In this document: in pieces, positions 1 through 9,029 of the stretch
How positions within the stretch are numbered: the stretch's first letter is position 1
Layout: every line of letters begins with the position of its first letter
NCBI RefSeq assembly: GCF_041358175.1
Contig: NZ_JBGKBE010000011.1
Coordinates: 1 to 64,000 of the forward strand
Direction of reading: 5' to 3'
Length of the DNA: 64,000 nucleotides
Source of the DNA: Muriicola sp041358175
GTDB taxonomy: Bacteria; Bacteroidota; Bacteroidia; Flavobacteriales; Flavobacteriaceae
The notes under the pieces: model-generated
The model's database searches: none
The model's input: the letters and a program-made list of their open reading frames with translations, nothing else
What the model was told of the DNA's origin: nothing
Translations under genes and position numbers: made by a program

Positions 1-941
1 CCATCACCCAGTCCGCTTAAGTTAATCCCGGATATGGTTTGTCCTGGCCCTGCAACTGTGCCTGAACCTGTTACAGGAATACCACCTCCAGTACTGCTGA
101 AACTATAATTGTAAGTAGCTCCTATTTCGGCTGCTGTAAAAGTAAAACTTACCGCCGTCTCATTACCACCATTGATAGGATCCTGATTGATCAATACTGT
201 ATACCCGCTTGGAGCTGTATTATCTACCAGAAAAGTCGCACTAGGACCTGCAGCAGATGCTGTGTTGCCCGCATCATCAGAAGCTGTTCCAGCAGCTAGT
301 GAAATGCCTAGTGTTCCATCGCCAGTTATACCGCCGATCGTCACTGTTCGAGTAGATCCGGCACTTCCCGATACCGATGCCGAACTCGCCGCAGCTGTTC
401 CTGTTGGGTTCAAGACTATATCATCATCGGATAAGGATATCGAGGACTCCCCTGAATATGTAACAGTGTAACTAACTGGCCCACCCGAAGTGGGGTCTGC
501 ACTTGGGGCACTGATTAAAATACCAGGTGGAGTAGCATCATATACAAGTGTAAATGATGGGATTAATAGTAAATTTGGCAATCCACCGGTAGTTGCTACT
601 GCTACACCAGCAGGTATATCTACCGTAACTGTTCCATCAGCTATTGGAGATATATCAACCGTATAGATAGAGTCTCCATCACTTCCTATAAAATTGGAAG
701 TTACTCCATTAGTCACTATAATGTCCGCCTCCACAAAAGAGTCAACTGGTTCACTAAAAGTTATTGTAATACCAAAGGAAGTAGCATTAGTTGGTGAGCT
801 TTCAGTAGTAGTAACGCTCACAATAGGTTGCGCATACCCAAAAACCCCAAACATCAAAAAGAGCCCGAAAAAAAGCAGGCTTTTTGAATTGAGGATACTC
901 CAAAACAATTTCGAGAGGTTTACTAATAGTTTTATTTCCAT
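1..941 (-). CDS. Secreted Ig-like repeat surface protein, partial (3' end outside window)
   Basis: The minus strand is open without a stop from an ATG at 941 to the window edge (about 313 codons). The N-terminus is basic, has a hydrophobic core (LLFFGLFLMFGVFGYAQ) and a likely signal peptidase site after GYAQ. After this come Ser/Thr/Gly-rich beta-sandwich repeats. One segment reads SFGITITFSEPVDSF, and two later stretches carry VDNTAPSG-like and DATPPG-like linkers, typical of bacterial Ig-like domains of large adhesins in Flavobacteriia. There is no in-frame start further upstream that fits a signal peptide. The product is probably a cell-surface or secreted adhesin, possibly exported by type IX secretion, but the C-terminal sorting domain that would show this lies outside the window. 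It follows fabD by 158 bp with a weak terminator between, so it is probably transcribed separately. The Ig-like assignment is by general pattern, not by a profile search. Confidence 0.75.
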   Translation of the reverse strand, partial: MEIKLLVNLSKLFWSILNSKSLLFFGLFLMFGVFGYAQPIVSVTTTESSPTNATSFGITITFSEPVDSFVEADIIVTNGVTSNFIGSDGDSIYTVDISPIADGTVTVDIPAGVAVATTGGLPNLLLIPSFTLVYDATPPGILISAPSADPTSGGPVSYTVTYSGESSISLSDDDIVLNPTGTAAASSASVSGSAGSTRTVTIGGITGDGTLGISLAAGTASDDAGNTASAAGPSATFLVDNTAPSGYTVLINQDPINGGNETAVSFTFTAAEIGATYNYSFSSTGGGIPVTGSGTVAGPGQTISGINLSGLGD

Positions 942-1040
942 ATACAATCCCAAATAGGCCCTAAATTTGCAACCTGATCGACAAACTACATACTTAAAAC
1001 AGGGAATCAATATTAAGAAAAATTGAACCCCCAGACTAAT

Positions 1041-1064
1041 AAAAAGGCCTAATTAACCTTTTTT
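1041..1064 (-). terminator. Weak A/T-rich hairpin after fabD
   Basis: AAAAAGG and CCTTTTT form a 7-bp stem around a 9-nt loop, and on the minus strand it is followed by a T-rich run. It sits between the fabD stop (1100) and the Ig-like gene start (941). Most pairs are A-T, so it is weak. Confidence 0.4.
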
Positions 1065-1099
1065 CAGATATATGGCAACTATCACTAAAAATATGGAAA

Positions 1100-1990
1100 T
1101 TAACTTTCGGGAAGTTCAGCTGAAGAAGCTACGGCGTTAGGGTCTATCTTCTTCACCAGACCTTGTAAGACTTTGCCCGGGCCAACCTCGATAAAAGCAG
1201 TTGCCCCATCGCTGATCATATGTTGTACACTTTGTGTCCAGCGTACTGGGGCGGTAAGCTGAGCGATCAGATTATTTTGAATATCCGAAGCTCTGTTTAC
1301 AGCCTTAGCAGTCACATTCTGATAAATCGGGCAGCTCGGTTCAGAAAAGGAAGTGTTCTCAATGGCAGCTGCCAATTCTTCCCGGGCTGGTTCCATCATT
1401 GGGGAATGAAATGCCCCGCCTACGGGAAGCATTAAAGCCCTTCTGGCCCCTGCATCCTTCAATTTCTCACAAGCCTCTTCAACAGCGCTTATCTCCCCGG
1501 AAATTACCAACTGGCCAGGGCAATTATAGTTGGCAGGAACAACAACCCCTTCAATAGAAGCACAAATCCGCTCCACTACACCATCTTCCAGCCCTAAAAC
1601 AGCAGCCATTGTACTTGGCGCCTTTTCACAGGCTTTTTGCATGGCCATGGCCCTTTTAGAAACCAGTATTAAAGCATCTTCAAATTTCAAAGCCCCATTA
1701 GCTACCAGGGCAGAAAATTCTCCTAAGGAATGTCCGGCAACCATCTCCGGGCGGAAAGCATCTCCCAATACTTTGCTGAGGATAACGGAATGTAAAAAGA
1801 TGGCGGGCTGAGTCACCTTGGTCTCTTTTAATGCATCAGCCGATCCCTCAAACATAATGTCTGTAATAGTAAAGCCTAAAACATCGTTAGCTCGTTCGAA
1901 CATTTCCTGTGCTAGAGGATACTTTTCATACAAGTCGAGGCCCATTCCACTGAATTGCGCTCCTTGTCCGGGAAATAGATATGCTTTCAT
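1100..1990 (-). CDS. fabD: Malonyl-CoA:ACP transacylase
   Basis: Transfers malonyl from CoA to acyl carrier protein for type II fatty acid synthesis in the cytoplasm. The N-terminus MKAYLFPGQGAQ is the family signature, the nucleophile elbow GHSLGEFSA puts the catalytic Ser at residue 88, and the catalytic His lies in the AFHSPMM motif. At 296 aa the length is normal. I start at the ATG at 1990; a TTG two codons upstream would add only two residues and has no support. It follows the gamma-carbonic-anhydrase-like gene by 46 bp and may be cotranscribed with it. Other fatty acid synthesis genes are not adjacent. Confidence 0.97.
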   Translation of the reverse strand: MKAYLFPGQGAQFSGMGLDLYEKYPLAQEMFERANDVLGFTITDIMFEGSADALKETKVTQPAIFLHSVILSKVLGDAFRPEMVAGHSLGEFSALVANGALKFEDALILVSKRAMAMQKACEKAPSTMAAVLGLEDGVVERICASIEGVVVPANYNCPGQLVISGEISAVEEACEKLKDAGARRALMLPVGGAFHSPMMEPAREELAAAIENTSFSEPSCPIYQNVTAKAVNRASDIQNNLIAQLTAPVRWTQSVQHMISDGATAFIEVGPGKVLQGLVKKIDPNAVASSAELPES

Positions 1991-2036
1991 TCTCAATTAG
2001 GTTTTATGTTTCAAAAATAAACAATTCGAAGAGATC

Positions 2037-2555
2037 CTACCTAGGCTCTTTAAACCAACTGGCGTATTTCACATAAGAATTTGCGATTCGCCGGATTTCC
2101 CCCTCGCTCAAATCCTTGCTCACTTCCTTGATCTTCCTGGCCGGCATCCCGGCATATACGCTTCCGGGTGGCACCCGGGTACCCTTGGTAAGGACCGCAC
2201 CAGCCGCAATAATACTGTTCGACCCTACTATACAATCGTCCATGATGATGCTTCCCATCCCTATCAGCACATCATCCTCCACCGTACATCCGTGCACTAT
2301 GGCATTATGCCCTATGGAAACATTGTTCCCGATGGTTGTCGGGGATTTTTGGTACGTACAGTGTATGATCGCACCATCCTGCACATTAACCTTATTCCCC
2401 ATTTTAATATAATGCACATCACCTCTTACTACAGCATTAAACCAAACACTGCACTCCTCCCCCATAACTACATCACCTACAATGGTCGCATTTTCAGCTA
2501 TATAACAATTCTCACCTATTTTAGGGGATATCCCCTTTACCGATTTTATGATCAC
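2037..2555 (-). CDS. Gamma-carbonic-anhydrase-like hexapeptide-repeat protein
   Basis: A 172-aa left-handed beta-helix protein of the gamma-CA/YrdA/PaaY group. It shows the successive hexapeptide repeats (ENATIVGDVVMG, VWFNAVVRGD) and the three histidines of the metal site in IIHC and GHNAIVHG, so zinc or iron binding and carbonic anhydrase-like activity are possible. The activity itself is not shown by sequence. I take the GTG at 2555 as start, because homologues begin with IIKSVKGISPKI. A longer frame reaching to 2672 overlaps the LytTR gene and encodes an unrelated-looking basic tail, so I reject it. It lies just downstream of the two-component pair and upstream of fabD. Confidence 0.88.
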   Translation of the reverse strand: MIIKSVKGISPKIGENCYIAENATIVGDVVMGEECSVWFNAVVRGDVHYIKMGNKVNVQDGAIIHCTYQKSPTTIGNNVSIGHNAIVHGCTVEDDVLIGMGSIIMDDCIVGSNSIIAAGAVLTKGTRVPPGSVYAGMPARKIKEVSKDLSEGEIRRIANSYVKYASWFKEPR

Positions 2556-2595
2556 CCTATAACTTTGAAGATTAATAATTCTTGTAAATCCAGTC

Positions 2596-3327
2596 TTATT
2601 CGAAATACGAAAGTAATTCCTTTTTCCTGGACGCCGACACCAGCAGTTCCTTCCCGTTCGATATGACCACACTTCCCCCCTTGCCCTTCCGATACTTGAC
2701 TACTTCATTAATATTCACAAGAAATGACTTGTGAATCCGGACAAAGTAATACGCCCCAAGTGAATCTTCAAAAAACTTTAAAGTTTTACTAGCTACGATC
2801 TTTTTATCCCCGGTATAAATCTCAGTATAATTGTCATCTGCTGCACAATAGAGTATCTCCGACACGTTTAGCACCTGAAAGCCATCTAATTGGGGTACCG
2901 TAATCTTCCCTTCTACTTTCCTGACTGATGATGATAGTATTCTATCATGTAAAAGTTCTTCTTTCGAGACAATCTCCTCAACATAGGTCACAGCATTTAT
3001 AAGCTCATCAATGTTTATTGGCTTCATAAGGTAATAAGCCGCATGCTGATTCAAAGCATCCTTCGCATACTGGTCATAGGCTGTCACAAAGACCGTTTCA
3101 AAAGTCCTGTCAGGCATTTTTTCAAGCAGGTCAAAAGCATTTCCAAAAGGCATTTCAACATCAAGAAATACCAAATCAGGTTTATTTTTCTCGATTAGTG
3201 CGACCCCCTCATTAACAGACCCTGCTTCCCCCAGTATATCTACCTGATTACAATAGTCCCGGAGATAATTCCTGAGAATTTCTCTGCCAGTAATTTCATC
3301 ATCGATGATTACAGCCTTTAATTTCAT
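2596..3327 (-). CDS. LytTR-family response regulator
   Basis: A 243-aa DNA-binding response regulator. The receiver domain (about 1-120) has the acidic pair DD at 9-10, phospho-acceptor Asp56 in VFLDVEMP, and the Thr/Lys switch residues (FVTAYDQY, LMKPI). The C-terminal half is a LytTR domain (about 145-240) with the HKSFLVNI segment. Its start codon overlaps the stop of the kinase gene by 4 nt, so the two are translationally coupled and form a cognate pair. The target is unknown. LytTR regulators with this kinase type are common in Bacteroidota and often control nearby or envelope genes. Confidence 0.95.
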   Translation of the reverse strand: MKLKAVIIDDEITGREILRNYLRDYCNQVDILGEAGSVNEGVALIEKNKPDLVFLDVEMPFGNAFDLLEKMPDRTFETVFVTAYDQYAKDALNQHAAYYLMKPINIDELINAVTYVEEIVSKEELLHDRILSSSVRKVEGKITVPQLDGFQVLNVSEILYCAADDNYTEIYTGDKKIVASKTLKFFEDSLGAYYFVRIHKSFLVNINEVVKYRKGKGGSVVISNGKELLVSASRKKELLSYFE

Positions 3328-5321
3328 CTTTCCCTATCTATTGTTAATACAACCTTGGTCCCTGTTCCATCTTCCTGTAAATCCGTGACCGTTACCCCAA
3401 TATTACTTTTATACATATCATTAAGTATGGCGATTCGCTTTTGAATATTCCCCATGGCGGTGGAACGCTGTTTTTTTTGATGCTGTGTTTTGAGGGTGGC
3501 CGACTTTCGCCTGCCAATACCGTTATCTTCTATACTTATCTGAAGGCTATTTTTATTTATTTCCGAAATACATATTTTCAGACTCCCCTGCGATTCTCTA
3601 TAGCGAAGTCCGTGCCAAATAGCATTTTCTATATAGGGCTGTAATATCATTGGAGGGATGGTATAGGCTTCTCTGTCTAAAGCATCTCCTACTTCAAGGC
3701 TGTACTGAAATTTATCCGGAAACCTGGAATGTTCCAGTTTCAGATAAAGTTCCAACAGTTCAATCTCCTTGTTAAGTGAAATAAAATCCTCTTCAGAATT
3801 TTCCAGAACAGCTCGCATGAGCCTTGAAAAATCACTTAAATAGCGATTTGCACTGCGCTCATCATTTTTAGAGATATAGTTATTGACCGAATTAAGGGCA
3901 TTGAATATAAAATGTGGATTCATCTGGGAGCGCAGGGATTTTAAGGCCAGCAAATGGTTTGCTAATTTCTGCTTCTGCGTGCTCCTGTAGAAGAAAAAGG
4001 CGGCTAATGACATAAGCAACATTCCAAACAACAAGGAATAAATAATCCACTGTTGCCTTTTGTTGCTCTCTTCTGTTAATCGCTGTTCTGCCAGGGCCAG
4101 GTCGTATTTACTCTGAGACAATTCGCGCTCCTGCTCCAGCCCTGTAATACGATTCTGGGAGGCAGCAATTTCCCGGTTCAATCTGGCTGACCTGGATATT
4201 TCCTGTTCTTTGCGGATATACAAAGTGTCGACTACCGCTACGTATTTTTGATAGGTTTCTAGGGCTTTGTCAAAATCTCCCTGCTGTCTATAAACTTCAG
4301 ATAGCTTTCGGGTAGCATCCTTTTGAACGACGAGATCTTCCTCCATGTCGGCTGTTGCTATACTTCGTTCTAAATAAGGAATGGCTTCCTCATATTTATC
4401 CTGAGCTATATAAGCATTGGCTATTTTGTAGTTGATTCGCTGCTGGGTGATGCTATCAGGGCTTTTAGATACTCCGGGTTCTTTTGTTATCGCCTCTGGA
4501 ATCTCTTCCAGTTCCCGCAAACTACTCTTACGCAGCTGAATTTCATCATCGAATCGATTCGTTTTATTTAAAAAATCGGCAACTTTTTCCTTTTCCCTGA
4601 TGGCCCGTTGTGGCGCCTGTTTTTTAGCTTCACTCAGAGAATTGTCGTAATATGCTTTTGCCTCCTCCATTCGATTTACACTGGCATAGGCATCCGCTAT
4701 TTTAGAATTCAGATCAGGAATTTTAGGGCTAATCTGATTTTTCCTGGCAATATTTAAACCCTCCTGGTAAAAGGCCACCGCCCTGTTGATATCACCAGAT
4801 CCGGCGTATGCAGCCCCCAGATTTTCATATGTTTCCACGCGTTGATATGGGACCAGAGCTTTGTTTTTTTCAACAGGAGAAAGAATAGATATCGCATCTT
4901 CCCATTGGCGGTTCAGGACATAAACCTTTCCCAAGGCCAGGGCGGCAGAACTACTGTAATTCAATTCAAGAGCATCTTCGTAATTAGCAATAGCAAGGTC
5001 GAATTGCCGGTAGTTACTATATACCTCAGCCAGAAGTACCAATGAGGCCGCCAGTTCCTTTTTATTACCCTTGGTTCCTAATTCTGATATGGCCCGGGCG
5101 ATATAATCAATGCTCTTTTCTATATCGGTTTGTTTGTACATCCTGGCTGAATCCAGAAAGCCCTGATGCCTTGCCAAATCAGCCTCAGTATCGGTCATAT
5201 CCCTACTCTGGAGTTTTGTTTGAGCAAAAACACCAGAGGTTAATAGAACCGTGGTCAAAACCAGAATTAATGTGCGAGAAAACTGTAACATCAGGATAAA
5301 CTTAGTCCATTTGAACGGCAT
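3324..5321 (-). CDS. TPR-sensor histidine kinase (LytS/YehU type)
   Basis: A 665-aa membrane sensor kinase. In order: N-terminal signal or anchor (residues about 10-33, ending GVFAQ), a long periplasmic array of tetratricopeptide repeats (about 40-375), a coiled coil (about 380-430), one transmembrane helix (WIIYSLLFGMLLMSLAAFFF), then the His_kinase dimerisation domain with the phospho-acceptor His in QMNPHFIFNALNS and an HATPase domain with N box (LQPYIENAIWHGL) and G box (EDNGIGR). The TPR region probably senses a protein or peptide in the periplasm, but the ligand is not known. A second in-frame ATG at 5291 begins a cleaner signal peptide and is a plausible alternative start. It is paired with the LytTR regulator immediately downstream. 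Confidence 0.93.
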   Translation of the reverse strand: MPFKWTKFILMLQFSRTLILVLTTVLLTSGVFAQTKLQSRDMTDTEADLARHQGFLDSARMYKQTDIEKSIDYIARAISELGTKGNKKELAASLVLLAEVYSNYRQFDLAIANYEDALELNYSSSAALALGKVYVLNRQWEDAISILSPVEKNKALVPYQRVETYENLGAAYAGSGDINRAVAFYQEGLNIARKNQISPKIPDLNSKIADAYASVNRMEEAKAYYDNSLSEAKKQAPQRAIREKEKVADFLNKTNRFDDEIQLRKSSLRELEEIPEAITKEPGVSKSPDSITQQRINYKIANAYIAQDKYEEAIPYLERSIATADMEEDLVVQKDATRKLSEVYRQQGDFDKALETYQKYVAVVDTLYIRKEQEISRSARLNREIAASQNRITGLEQERELSQSKYDLALAEQRLTEESNKRQQWIIYSLLFGMLLMSLAAFFFYRSTQKQKLANHLLALKSLRSQMNPHFIFNALNSVNNYISKNDERSANRYLSDFSRLMRAVLENSEEDFISLNKEIELLELYLKLEHSRFPDKFQYSLEVGDALDREAYTIPPMILQPYIENAIWHGLRYRESQGSLKICISEINKNSLQISIEDNGIGRRKSATLKTQHQKKQRSTAMGNIQKRIAILNDMYKSNIGVTVTDLQEDGTGTKVVLTIDRER

Positions 5322-5493
5322 TAAAAAATGGCTATTAAGGAGTTTGTGCCTGAAAACAGGCCTTTAATTCCACTTCCATAAAACATCATACCCTTTCACT
5401 CATTCAAAGGGGCAGTTCCCTCATTGGCGGTTTTTTAAAAAAAAGTATCGTCCTAGTTTGCCACCATTATAATAATCCTTAAAACAAAATGTT

Positions 5494-6669
5494 ATGAAAA
5501 AGATTATCAACAAAACACTAATACTCCTCGCTCTAATATTTTTTGGAAAGAGCTTTGCCCATCATGAAGTACTATCCAAAGAATTTGACACTCAAGCCCT
5601 GCAGATCAGATCTGAATCGAAAAAACCATACAAAAGGCAAACCGTTAAAATTGCTTTGCTGCTGGATACCAGTAATAGCATGGACGGACTCATCAATCAG
5701 GCTAAATCACAACTCTGGGATATTGTAAATCAATTTGCCTTCGCCAGATGCGGCGACAAGAGCAGGCCCGAGTTACAAATTGCTCTTTATCAGTATGGAA
5801 ATGACGACCTATCGGCTCAGGAAGGTTATATTCAGCAGGTACTCGGTTTTAGCAGCGATCTGGATAAAATCTCAGAAAAGCTGTTTTCATTAACCACTAA
5901 CGGCGGGGAAGAATATTGCGGGCAGGTTATCCATAAATCCCTAAAGCAGTTAGACTGGGGTAAAAATCCTGATGATCTTAAAATGATATTCATTGCAGGG
6001 AATGAACCTTTTACCCAGGGAAGTAAAAACTTCAGGGATTCTGCTGTAGATGCCAAAGAAAAAGACGTCATCATAAACACAATTTTTTGCGGTAATTACT
6101 CAGAAGGTGTCAACACCCGGTGGCAGGAAGGGGCTGTGCTAACCGGAGGTGAATACATGGCGATTGACCACAACAGACAGATTGTCCATATTAAAACACC
6201 CTACGATGACATTATTATAAAATTAAACACTCGCTTAAATAACACCTATGTCTCTTACGGTCCGAAAGGTGCCAGCAGGAGAGCACTTCAGGAAGTGCAG
6301 GATCAGGAAGCCATGGCTTTGGAAGAAGCAGTAGTGGTAAAACGAGCAGTTAGTAAGAGTTCAGCCTATTACAACAACGCCGAATGGGACATGGTAGACG
6401 CCTCCAGGGAAGATGATTTTGATTTAAAAAATTACAAAAAAGAAATGTTACCCCAACCTCTAAGGGGAAAAACAGAGGCTGAAATAAACAAATTCCTGGC
6501 AGAAAAGAAGGCAGAAAGAAGTAGCATTCAGAAGGAAATACAGGAGGCGAATGCCAAACGAGAAGAATACATTGCCAAACAACAAAAGAGTGAAGCCGGA
6601 GAATTGGAAAAGGCTATGCTGCAAGCCATTAAAAAGCAAGCCTCAAATAAAAACCTGTATTGGGAATAA
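5494..6669 (+). CDS. Secreted von Willebrand factor A domain protein
   Basis: A 391-aa protein with a signal peptide (MKKIINKTLILLALIFFGKSFA). The vWA domain spans about residues 50-260 and contains the MIDAS motif DTSNS (DxSxS) for divalent metal binding. The last 100 residues are charged and predicted coiled coil (AEINKFLAEKKAERSS onward). It is not next to MoxR ATPase or other BatA/BatB-like genes, so it is not part of a standard aerotolerance cluster. The domain is often used for protein-protein adhesion in the periplasm. The precise job is unknown. It stands alone, divergent from the kinase gene and convergent with the PorP/SprF gene. Confidence 0.85.
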   Translation: MKKIINKTLILLALIFFGKSFAHHEVLSKEFDTQALQIRSESKKPYKRQTVKIALLLDTSNSMDGLINQAKSQLWDIVNQFAFARCGDKSRPELQIALYQYGNDDLSAQEGYIQQVLGFSSDLDKISEKLFSLTTNGGEEYCGQVIHKSLKQLDWGKNPDDLKMIFIAGNEPFTQGSKNFRDSAVDAKEKDVIINTIFCGNYSEGVNTRWQEGAVLTGGEYMAIDHNRQIVHIKTPYDDIIIKLNTRLNNTYVSYGPKGASRRALQEVQDQEAMALEEAVVVKRAVSKSSAYYNNAEWDMVDASREDDFDLKNYKKEMLPQPLRGKTEAEINKFLAEKKAERSSIQKEIQEANAKREEYIAKQQKSEAGELEKAMLQAIKKQASNKNLYWE

Positions 6670-6688
6670 AGTAATAAAGTGACCGGAT

Positions 6689-6724
6689 AAAAGGGACTCC
6701 GAAGTAATTTTTGGGGTCCTTTTA
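6689..6724. terminator. Bidirectional terminator between vWA and porP genes
   Basis: AAAAGG and ACTCC pair with GGGGT and CCTTTT in an 11-bp stem with one bulged G and a 12-nt loop. There are A/T runs on both sides, which suits two convergent genes. Confidence 0.75.
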
Positions 6725-7720
6725 TTAATTGGCCGCGGGACAAAAACAGTCGTACCTGTTCTCTCTTTCCGGACCAAAATCGTAGCCCAGCGTGATCTGG
6801 TGAAATCCGCCATTGTCAAATCGGATATCCCCATTCTGATAGGAGTAATTATAGGAGAACATAAATCGGTTGTAATTAAATCCGACTATTGGAGTGAAGA
6901 GCTGCAAACGCTGCTCTCCAAACTGACCATTGGCCTGGTATTGCGCCCCGTCAAAACTTCTTCTGTATGACAATCCAGCCCACACTGTTCCAAAAGAAAC
7001 ATCCCGGTAAACCTTAGCATTGATGTCTATGGTTTCCTCTTCTGTAAATTCGGTAAGTTGAAATAACACAGAAGGTTCAACTCGCCATTCACTCTTTCCA
7101 AAAATATAACCTACAGAGAAAAGATATCTCCTCAGATTGTCAAATTCAATGGCCGTGTAAAGATCCCGCCCACTTCCCAAAGCATTGAGCAAAGTAGCGT
7201 GAGCATAAAACTCCATATAACTGTAAGACATCCCAAAATCCACATTAAAGTACCCAACACTGTTACGGGCACCGGAAATAATGGGATCTGGTATTACCGA
7301 TCTGAATTCAGTTTCATCGAGGCTGCTAAGAATAAAACCTGCGCTGAGACCAAAAGATAGTTGATTCAGCAGACGTATATCCCCTCCAAACTGCAGGTGA
7401 TGGGCGTAAGTTGCTTTAAAACCGGTTTGGGAATGATAGCCGTTGGCATCATTAAATAAGATGGCTCCTACCCCACTTGGGCTTTCCCCAAGGCGGTAAT
7501 TCACACTCAGGGTTTGCAAATTCGGGGCTTCATCCACATTAAACCATTGTTTACGGGCTGTTAGTCTGATCTTTCCTCCTGCACCTATACCAGCCATAGA
7601 AGGATGAACCAGGTAATAATTATCGGATAGATAATCGAAATAAACCGGAATACCTTCCTGTGCATTGGCAAGACCAATACTACTGAGGTAAGCAAACAAA
7701 ATAAAAAGGATTTTTCTCAT
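6725..7720 (-). CDS. PorP/SprF family type IX secretion membrane protein
   Basis: A 331-aa outer-membrane protein. It has a signal peptide ending NAQ, then the family opening EGIPVYFDYLSDNYYLVHPSMAG and a series of amphipathic strands ending in the LGYDFG type of strand. PorP/SprF proteins form outer-membrane barrels that link secreted, often SprB-like or gliding-related proteins to the T9SS motor. In this family a copy usually sits next to a large repeat substrate, but no such partner is adjacent here, only a vWA protein convergent on it. Its promoter has a perfect -7 box 33 bp upstream. The specific client is unknown. Confidence 0.92.
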   Translation of the reverse strand: MRKILFILFAYLSSIGLANAQEGIPVYFDYLSDNYYLVHPSMAGIGAGGKIRLTARKQWFNVDEAPNLQTLSVNYRLGESPSGVGAILFNDANGYHSQTGFKATYAHHLQFGGDIRLLNQLSFGLSAGFILSSLDETEFRSVIPDPIISGARNSVGYFNVDFGMSYSYMEFYAHATLLNALGSGRDLYTAIEFDNLRRYLFSVGYIFGKSEWRVEPSVLFQLTEFTEEETIDINAKVYRDVSFGTVWAGLSYRRSFDGAQYQANGQFGEQRLQLFTPIVGFNYNRFMFSYNYSYQNGDIRFDNGGFHQITLGYDFGPERENRYDCFCPAAN

Positions 7721-7752
7721 CTAGGATGGGACAAGGTGTATAGCCAGGTGTT

Positions 7753-7760
7753 CAAATATA
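7753..7760 (-). promoter_or_regulatory. -7 box of porP/sprF-like gene
   Basis: TATATTTG on the minus strand matches the Bacteroidota -7 consensus TANNTTTG exactly. It gives a leader of roughly 25 nt before the ATG at 7720. I see no clear -33 TTG at the usual spacing. Confidence 0.6.
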
Positions 7761-7817
7761 ATGTATAACGGCATAAATAGAACATTATTATATGTTCCGG
7801 GGCTGGAAAAATGGTTG

Positions 7818-7825
7818 TATTTTTG
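7818..7825 (+). promoter_or_regulatory. -7 box of nfu; decides its start
   Basis: TATTTTTG matches TANNTTTG exactly and lies 17 bp upstream of the ATG at 7842. An upstream in-frame ATG at 7761 would put this promoter inside the coding region, which argues that the shorter start is right. Confidence 0.6.
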
Positions 7826-7841
7826 CGAAAAAGAAACAAGG

Positions 7842-8741
7842 ATGAGTGAGTATGTAATTACAGTTAAGGAAACCAGCAATAAAGCCATATTGAAGTTTGA
7901 AGCAAATCAGTTTCTTACTACTAACAAAAATTACGAATTCAATAACATTGATGAGGCCAAATCATCACCCTTGGCACAGCAACTCTTTTATCTGCCATTT
8001 GTAAAAACAGTGTACATCTCCGGAAATTTTATAGCCATCGAACGATTTGACATTATTGAATGGGAAGATGTGAAGGATGAAGTGGCTCAACAACTTGTAG
8101 AATACCTCAATTCAGGCGCTCCGATACTAGTGGAAGAAGAACCGGCATCGGCTATTGCCATCACCTTATACGCTGAAGTGACCCCCAACCCGGCGGTAAT
8201 GAAATTTGTTGCAAACAAAAAACTGGTCCCCGCTACCTTCGAGTTTAAGAATATTGATGAAGCGAAAGATTCTGAGCTTGCCAGGGCACTTTTCCACCTG
8301 CCGTTTGTAAAAGAAGTCTTTATGGATGAGAATTACATTTCTGTGACCAAGTTTGAAATGGCCGACTGGAATGAGATCACTATGGAGCTCCGCGAAATGA
8401 TCCGTACCCATATCGCCGAAGGAAAAGAAATCGTTTCTTCGGCTGCTGAAAGCACTCAACTCAGACAACAGGAAGGCAGAGGCAAGGTAAACCCTGATGA
8501 TGAGACTTCGCAGCAGATCATCCAAATCCTTGAAGAATACGTTAAACCGGCAGTTGCCAGTGATGGTGGGAATATTCTTTTTCAGTCCTATGATGAAAAA
8601 GACAAAACCGTTAATGTGATACTCCAGGGGGCTTGCAGTGGCTGTCCTTCTTCTACATATACCCTTAAGAACGGCATAGAGACTATGTTGAAAAATATGT
8701 TAGGAGATAAAGTTGCTGAAGTGGTGGCCATAAACGGGTAA
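7842..8741 (+). CDS. Nfu-type iron-sulfur cluster scaffold/carrier
   Basis: A 299-aa protein involved in carrying Fe-S clusters to target enzymes in the cytoplasm. It has two consecutive copies of the Nfu N-terminal domain (about 5-90 and 100-190; both contain NIDEAK and the PFVK turn) and a C-terminal NifU-like domain (about 210-299) with the cluster-binding pair Cys265 and Cys268 in CSGC. The N-terminal domain is thus duplicated compared with single-copy Nfu proteins. I start at ATG 7842 because the longer frame back to 7761 adds an unrelated-looking hydrophobic tail that spans the likely promoter. It is followed by the dodecin gene. Confidence 0.93.
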   Translation: MSEYVITVKETSNKAILKFEANQFLTTNKNYEFNNIDEAKSSPLAQQLFYLPFVKTVYISGNFIAIERFDIIEWEDVKDEVAQQLVEYLNSGAPILVEEEPASAIAITLYAEVTPNPAVMKFVANKKLVPATFEFKNIDEAKDSELARALFHLPFVKEVFMDENYISVTKFEMADWNEITMELREMIRTHIAEGKEIVSSAAESTQLRQQEGRGKVNPDDETSQQIIQILEEYVKPAVASDGGNILFQSYDEKDKTVNVILQGACSGCPSSTYTLKNGIETMLKNMLGDKVAEVVAING

Positions 8742-8810
8742 AAGCCCCTGTTTTATTTGCTTTTTGCCTAAATTCTTCAGACCTTTAAAAGAACCTAAAA
8801 TTAATACAAC

Positions 8811-9011
8811 ATGGCTATTTTAAAAGTTATAGAAGTACTGGCAAATTCCGGTGAAAGTTGGGAAGACGCCACACAGAAAGCAGTTTCTCAGGCATCCAAA
8901 TCTGTTAAGAATATCCGATCGGTTTATGTAAATGAACAAAGTGCAACCGTTAAGGATGGGAAGGTCGATGACTTCCGTGTGAATGTGAAAATCACCTTCG
9001 AAGTAAAATAG
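8811..9011 (+). CDS. Dodecin family flavin-binding protein
   Basis: A 66-aa protein of usual dodecin length. MAILKVIEVLANSGESWEDA followed by a conserved IRSVYV segment and a terminal KITFEV strand matches the family well. Dodecins form hollow dodecamers that bind and store flavins (riboflavin, FMN, FAD) with the Trp in SWEDA stacking on the isoalloxazine ring. It is preceded by nfu with a 69-bp gap and followed by a strong terminator, so it is either monocistronic or last in an nfu-dodecin unit. No flavin gene is adjacent. Confidence 0.93.
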   Translation: MAILKVIEVLANSGESWEDATQKAVSQASKSVKNIRSVYVNEQSATVKDGKVDDFRVNVKITFEVK

Positions 9012-9029
9012 GTTGTCTTACGATTTATG

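Noticed and set aside
5348..5361. GCCTG-AAAA-CAGGC hairpin before the kinase gene
   Set aside because: Only a 5-bp stem without a T-run; too weak for a terminator or a riboswitch call.
7761..7841. N-terminal extension of Nfu
   Set aside because: Unlike the family N-terminus and overlaps an exact -7 box.
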